From: Carettochelys insculpta
Taxonomy: Eukaryota; Chordata; Testudines; Carettochelyidae
Assembly: GCF_033958435.1 (NCBI RefSeq)
Contig: NC_134145.1
Span: 41,691,501-41,755,500, forward strand
Length of the DNA: 64,000 nucleotides
Direction: 5' to 3'
The number at the start of each line of letters is the position of its first letter. Within the stretch, counting starts at the first letter, position 1. The notes beneath the pieces are model-generated. The model was not told the origin of the DNA. It saw nothing but the letters and a program-made list of their open reading frames with translations, and made no database searches. The position numbers and the translations under genes were made by a program. This document shows, piece by piece, positions 60,301-64,000 of the stretch.

Positions 60301-61140
60301 GGGCTGCGGGGGAGGGGCAAGAGTGGCAGCTGTGGCTTGGTCTTGGCACTAGCCAGGAGTGGAGTTTTCAGGCTGAGCAGGGAGAGGGGCATGGTGGCAG
60401 ACCTGCACCTCCTCTCCTGGTGTGAAGTTCAGCTGTCTGCGGGGAGGGACAGGTGCAGCTAAACCAGACCAAGTGAGAGGGAGCAGATGATTTGTCCGAG
60501 TGAGGGCAGGGGTCTCAGGCTGAGCAGGGGTGGCGTAGGGTGGATTGGGGAGATTCTTGGGTGGAGCAAGTTGTGAGATGCTCAGGCTGAGCAGGGGGTG
60601 GGGCTCAGGAGGCAGTTTGGGGGATGGCCCAGCTCCAATCTGGGCCCAGCCCCAGATTCAAGGGAAATCACCAGTAGTCAGGGGAGACTAGCCCCTCTAA
60701 AGAGTTAAAGGAGACCAGTTGCTTATGTGGTCACTGGAGAGAAAGCACCCTTCAAAGAATAGGATCAGAGATCACAGGACAGGCTGCCCATCACAGTGAG
60801 GAACAGAGGACAATAACCCAGGTAAGATAAGCAGGCCCCAAGGTTGTCTGTCCTTGCTCCCACACATTGTACCTTCCTCCAGCTCCCAACCTGCTGCTCT
60901 GCCTCCTCTACACGCCAGCACTCCGATGCCCTGCCCTGAGCCCCTCAAGAAATTAACGCCTTGCTCTTGGCCCTCACATGCCCCTACCCTTACCCATGAA
61001 ATCCACAGCTCCCTACCCTAACTTCTGCACCCTACATATTGCAACTGCCTGCCCTGAGCCCCTCATGTACCCCAACCCTATTCCTGAACCTCCATGTCCC
61101 CAGGACCCTGCCCTAACTCTTGCACTCCCTACACAGTAGT
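60301..61140. repeat. GC-rich minisatellite-like region
   Basis: Two compositional blocks: CAGGCTGAGCAGGGG recurs at about 60367, 60509 and 60581, and CTGCCCTGAGCCCCTCA recurs at about 60930 and 61050 with CCTACCCTAAC-like spacers. These phrases are common in reptile interspersed repeats. No coding signal. Confidence 0.6.
60659..60809 (+). repeat. Direct repeat, copy 1
   Basis: Starts CAAGGGAAATCACCAGTAGT and ends CACAGTGAGGAACAGAGG. A second copy, diverged and 20 bases shorter, is at 61862-61992 in the same orientation. Confidence 0.8.
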
Positions 61141-61189
61141 GCCAGAGGCCCGCACAATAGATCATAATGTATCAACTCCACTGATGGTA

Positions 61190-61480
61190 AACAGTCTCAT
61201 TGGGATAGCCAAGCTTGTTTTTGTGAAGCCATAGACTAACACAGCTAACCCTCTGAGTCTATCTACTATGCAAGGCACTGCATTTAGCTGCTTGGAGTGG
61301 AAATCCATCAACTACATGAAAAAACTCATACCGATACAGACAGACATCATCTTCCTCTCCTAATGCAAACGGATGAACATCATACCCAATGGAAGAAGTG
61401 GGTCTTACCCACAAAATTTCATCACCTAGTAAATAAAATTGTTAGTCTTTAAGGTGATACAGGACCACTTGTTCCAACAA
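61190..61480. repeat. Dispersed repeat (GACTAACACAGCTAACCCTCTGA family)
   Basis: The left end CATAGACTAACACAGCTAACCCTCTGAGT is the reverse of the GGAGGGGTAACCGTGTTAGTCTG end at 24586. The right part AGAAGTGGGTCTTACCCAC and TTGTTAGTCTTTAAGGTGATACAGGACC matches the arms at 30770-31143. It lies between the two direct repeats. Confidence 0.65.
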
Positions 61481-61861
61481 AGGAGAATTTTTTTTCACCC
61501 TTAACCTGCACAGGGAGGAGGACATGGGAGATTGCTCCATGTAGTTGTGCACTTCTCCTCCAAAGGGTAAGCCAGACTGCTGTTGCTCTGTTGGATGCAT
61601 CCCTGTAAGTTTCACCACAGGTCATAATATTTAATTATGGGGACTCCAGGACAATCCTGGAAGGCCAACAATCCTAGGAAGTCAGCCATTGTAGCTGCAA
61701 GCCGTCACTTTCCGTGCCAGTGCCTGTTTGTCCAGCCCTAGCCTAGGGTTTGAAGAGCTGGTTCTGCGTGGAAGCATAACGCTCTATATCTTTCTTATAA
61801 CTCCAACCTTCTACCACAAGCCCCTACTCCTGCCAAACAAAATTCAACCCCTCCCACCAGT

Positions 61862-61992
61862 CAAGGGAAATCACCAGTAGTTAAGGGAGACTGGCCCATC
61901 TGAAGAGCTAAAGGAGATCAATTGCTTACGTGATCACTGGACAGAAAAGCATCCATCCGTCAGAGGTTACCTACCACAGTGAGGAACAGAGG
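61862..61992 (+). repeat. Direct repeat, copy 2
   Basis: Partner of 60659-60809, with an internal deletion and scattered substitutions. Confidence 0.8.
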
Positions 61993-62866
61993 CCAGTCAG
62001 ATCCAGAGTGGTGGGTGACTTTGTTAGAAGTACAATATCAACTTAATAGATTATTTTGCAGGAGAATGAGTTCTGGAATGAAAGGACCATTTTTTTTTCA
62101 GCTAGTTTATCACTACCTGTGCAAAAAGCATTTCAGGCAGCTCATGTTGATATTTTGGTAGCATAGCACTGGGCAGAACAGAATCCAGCTCACTTTGCTG
62201 TAGCTTTATTAGTGTTGAAATAATTAACATTCAATTTGCCAGTACAGTAAGCAGCTATGATTCAAACACATTCAAGAAGCAGTTATCTTGAGTAAGACTG
62301 GCATTTTTTCATAGCCAATTGTCTGACTATCTCAGTGCATTAACAAAAAGAAGTTGAATATGCCCTTGAGTATGTACAGCCTGCCTTTTCCCTTTATTCA
62401 ACAGCTGTGAATAAACAAACCCAGAAAACTTGTTGGATAGCAACACCATAATCAAACACATGTAGCAGCTAAGCACAGCTGTAAGTGTGCTACAACTCAT
62501 CCAGCTGCTAAACTACATAGGGGACAGATGTTCTGCTGGGGTAAGTGGGGAAGAAGGAACCATTAGTGAGAGTTCCAGAACGTAATTAAAAATTAACATT
62601 TTACTCATCTTCACCTTAGAATTCCCCCTGACTGTAATAACTATTTTAGTTTCTAAAATGGAAAAAAAAATGATAAATCTCACAGAATGATGTGGAACTG
62701 CAATAACCCAATAACCACAAACCAAGAAGAACTTCACAAAACAAGCTTCTCATTTTTAACTCCCCATTTTTTCCCATTAGTTCAAATAACAGAGGTCTGA
62801 GCAGTGAATCTATAGGTCTGAATCCTACTGATGAGCTTCATTGGGCATTCCACATGATTCCATGCA
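61993..62866. other. Unassigned AT-rich sequence
   Basis: No gene or repeat boundary recognised. Confidence 0.5.
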
Positions 62867-63192
62867 CAGGTTGAACCTCTCTCATCCGGCACCCTGGGGA
62901 CCTGACAGGTGCTGGATGAGAGAATTTGCTGGAACACAGAAGGTCAATATTTTTTAGGACATTACCAACACTTGCACTGCTTACTGGGCTCTTAGAAGAC
63001 ATTTAGGGGTAAGTTACAACTAAATAACAGAACAGAACACTGAGAACCAGGACTGGTGGCTGTAAATAAACTTTATGGAATCATGAGAAATGTGGCCAAA
63101 CCCAGCATAAGTGGTTGCCTAGCTAACTAATACGATGCTGGATGATGGAGTTTGCTGGACAAGAGAGCTCAGGATTAGAGAGGTTCAACCTG
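62867..63192. mobile_element. Tigger-like MITE
   Basis: Begins CAGGTTGAACCTCTCTCATC and ends GATTAGAGAGGTTCAACCTG, about 20-base inverted termini with few mismatches. The inner arms CCGGCACCCT/GCTGGATGAGAGAATTTGCTGG and ATGCTGGATGATGGAGTTTGCTGG continue the symmetry. The right flank is TA and the left CA, so one side of the TA duplication is mutated. No coding capacity. Confidence 0.8.
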
Positions 63193-63403
63193 TAGTATAA
63201 CTTATGGTTTGGTTTGGTTTCGGTCCAGTTTGCTAAAACACAAAAGTAGAAAATTACCATTTTTAAAAATACGAGGCTAAAGGAACATTAATATTGGAAA
63301 GCCAAGCACACAAAAATTAGAAAATGCCAGAAATACAGACACTTGTGCCACCTGTGTTTGCTCCCCTTGTTTATATGCATTATAATAAAGTCTTTCTTTG
63401 CAG

Positions 63404-63550
63404 GATAATGTTCTCTTCTCCCTGTCACATTTAAAGCATATAATGGATGATGATTTGGGAATGAATCAGGGCTGCACATTGCACAAGTTTGTTATCTATA
63501 TAACTCCTGCCTCATTTGTTGCAGAAGTTGGAAGAAATGTAGTGAATGAG
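63404..63550 (+). other. Weak candidate host exon
   Basis: A polypyrimidine tract and TTTGCAG precede 63404, and GAG|GTGAGG follows 63550. The 147-bp segment between is open in one frame (49 codons, phase 0 at both ends; DNVLFSLSHLKHIMDDDLGM at its start). I recognise no protein family. An open frame of this size next to chance splice-like sites is not rare in AT-rich DNA. Confidence 0.15.
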
Positions 63551-64000
63551 GTGAGGAGTGCACAAATAGAAAGTATGGTCTCTAAGTCAAGGAAGTTTAA
63601 TGGTGCCCTGGAGAACTACATTCTCCTGTACATCTGCCACAGACTCTTATATAACAACAGGCAAGTAACAAAGCCCAACATTTTCAAGGTGATAACCAAC
63701 TGTACTTTCCTCATTTTCTGGTTGCCTAACATAAGCCATCTGCAGAAGTGCAGAGACAAACTTATTTGGGGCTTACTTAATTTAAAGTGTTTGAATTTGA
63801 AAATTAACTTCCTTTTAACATAATTTATGGATGTAATGAAGTATTGTTCACTGACAGTTTTTTCCTCAAGCAATTTCTTGGTAAATCTATTAGATTCTTG
63901 GTTATTATTTGTAATTCTCTATTTTTGCCTTAAAGAAAGAAATACATTTTTCTCCTTTTTATACTACATTCTTAATTTCTTTATAGCTCAGATTGATTAA
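63551..64000. other. Unassigned AT-rich sequence
   Basis: No gene or repeat recognised up to the window end. Confidence 0.5.

Noticed and set aside
1..64000. CRISPR arrays, bacterial operons, tRNA or rRNA genes
   Set aside because: No regularly spaced repeats with unique spacers, no ribosome-binding-site-led gene chains and no cloverleaf or rRNA signature seen; composition and repeats are those of vertebrate DNA.

Overview
This window looks like non-coding nuclear DNA from a vertebrate. A sauropsid, most likely a turtle, is my best guess. That placement is inferred from the mix of repeats: PIF/Harbinger transposons with a Myb-like partner gene, large numbers of related MITEs, a vertebrate-type non-LTR retrotransposon, Tigger-like elements and an ERV-type solo LTR. 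I found no rRNA, tRNA, CRISPR array, bacterial operon or convincing host gene. One 147-bp open segment at 63404-63550 with good splice sites is the only host-exon candidate, and it is weak. The rest reads as AT-rich intergenic or intronic sequence broken up by mobile elements.

Layout. 1-337 is the right part of a palindromic Harbinger-type MITE. About 340-2150 is a decayed non-LTR retrotransposon on the minus strand. 3334-3707 is a mosaic MITE. 4492-8392 is an old, internally deleted two-gene Harbinger element with a TTT target duplication. 11322-11830 is a Tigger-like element. 16212-16589, 16867-17191 and 19611-20045 are MITEs. About 21862-24488 is a 5'-truncated Harbinger copy, followed by a reverse-oriented MITE (about 24512-25090) that a hairpin-forming repeat has interrupted. 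25550-29576 is the best-preserved Harbinger element, 4.03 kb with a TGC duplication. A LINE 3' fragment follows at about 29720-30160. About 30770-31143 is an inverted pair of dispersed repeats around an AT-rich core. About 32760-33085 is a transposase fragment with no intron at the position where the other copies have one. 34105-34340 is a GC-rich minisatellite. 44578-49896 holds several MITEs, one nested inside another. 50405-51143 is a solo LTR. 53253-53690 is a MITE, 60440-61992 is a GC-rich repeat region with a long direct repeat, and 62867-63192 is a Tigger-like MITE.

How the parts relate. The Harbinger elements carry two convergent genes: a DD35E transposase on the plus strand and a Myb/SANT-like (Myb_DNA-bind_4 type) protein on the minus strand. 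In this superfamily the Myb-like partner is known to help bring the transposase to the element ends. In the 25550-29576 copy the transposase is broken by a single TGA, probably from CpG decay, and the Myb-like gene by a stop or frameshift. The MITEs share the terminal pattern GGCTRTGTCTACACT and internal TTCGAA-type palindromes with the long elements. The window therefore appears to hold both the parents and the dependent offspring of one transposon lineage, with nesting that gives a relative order of insertion.
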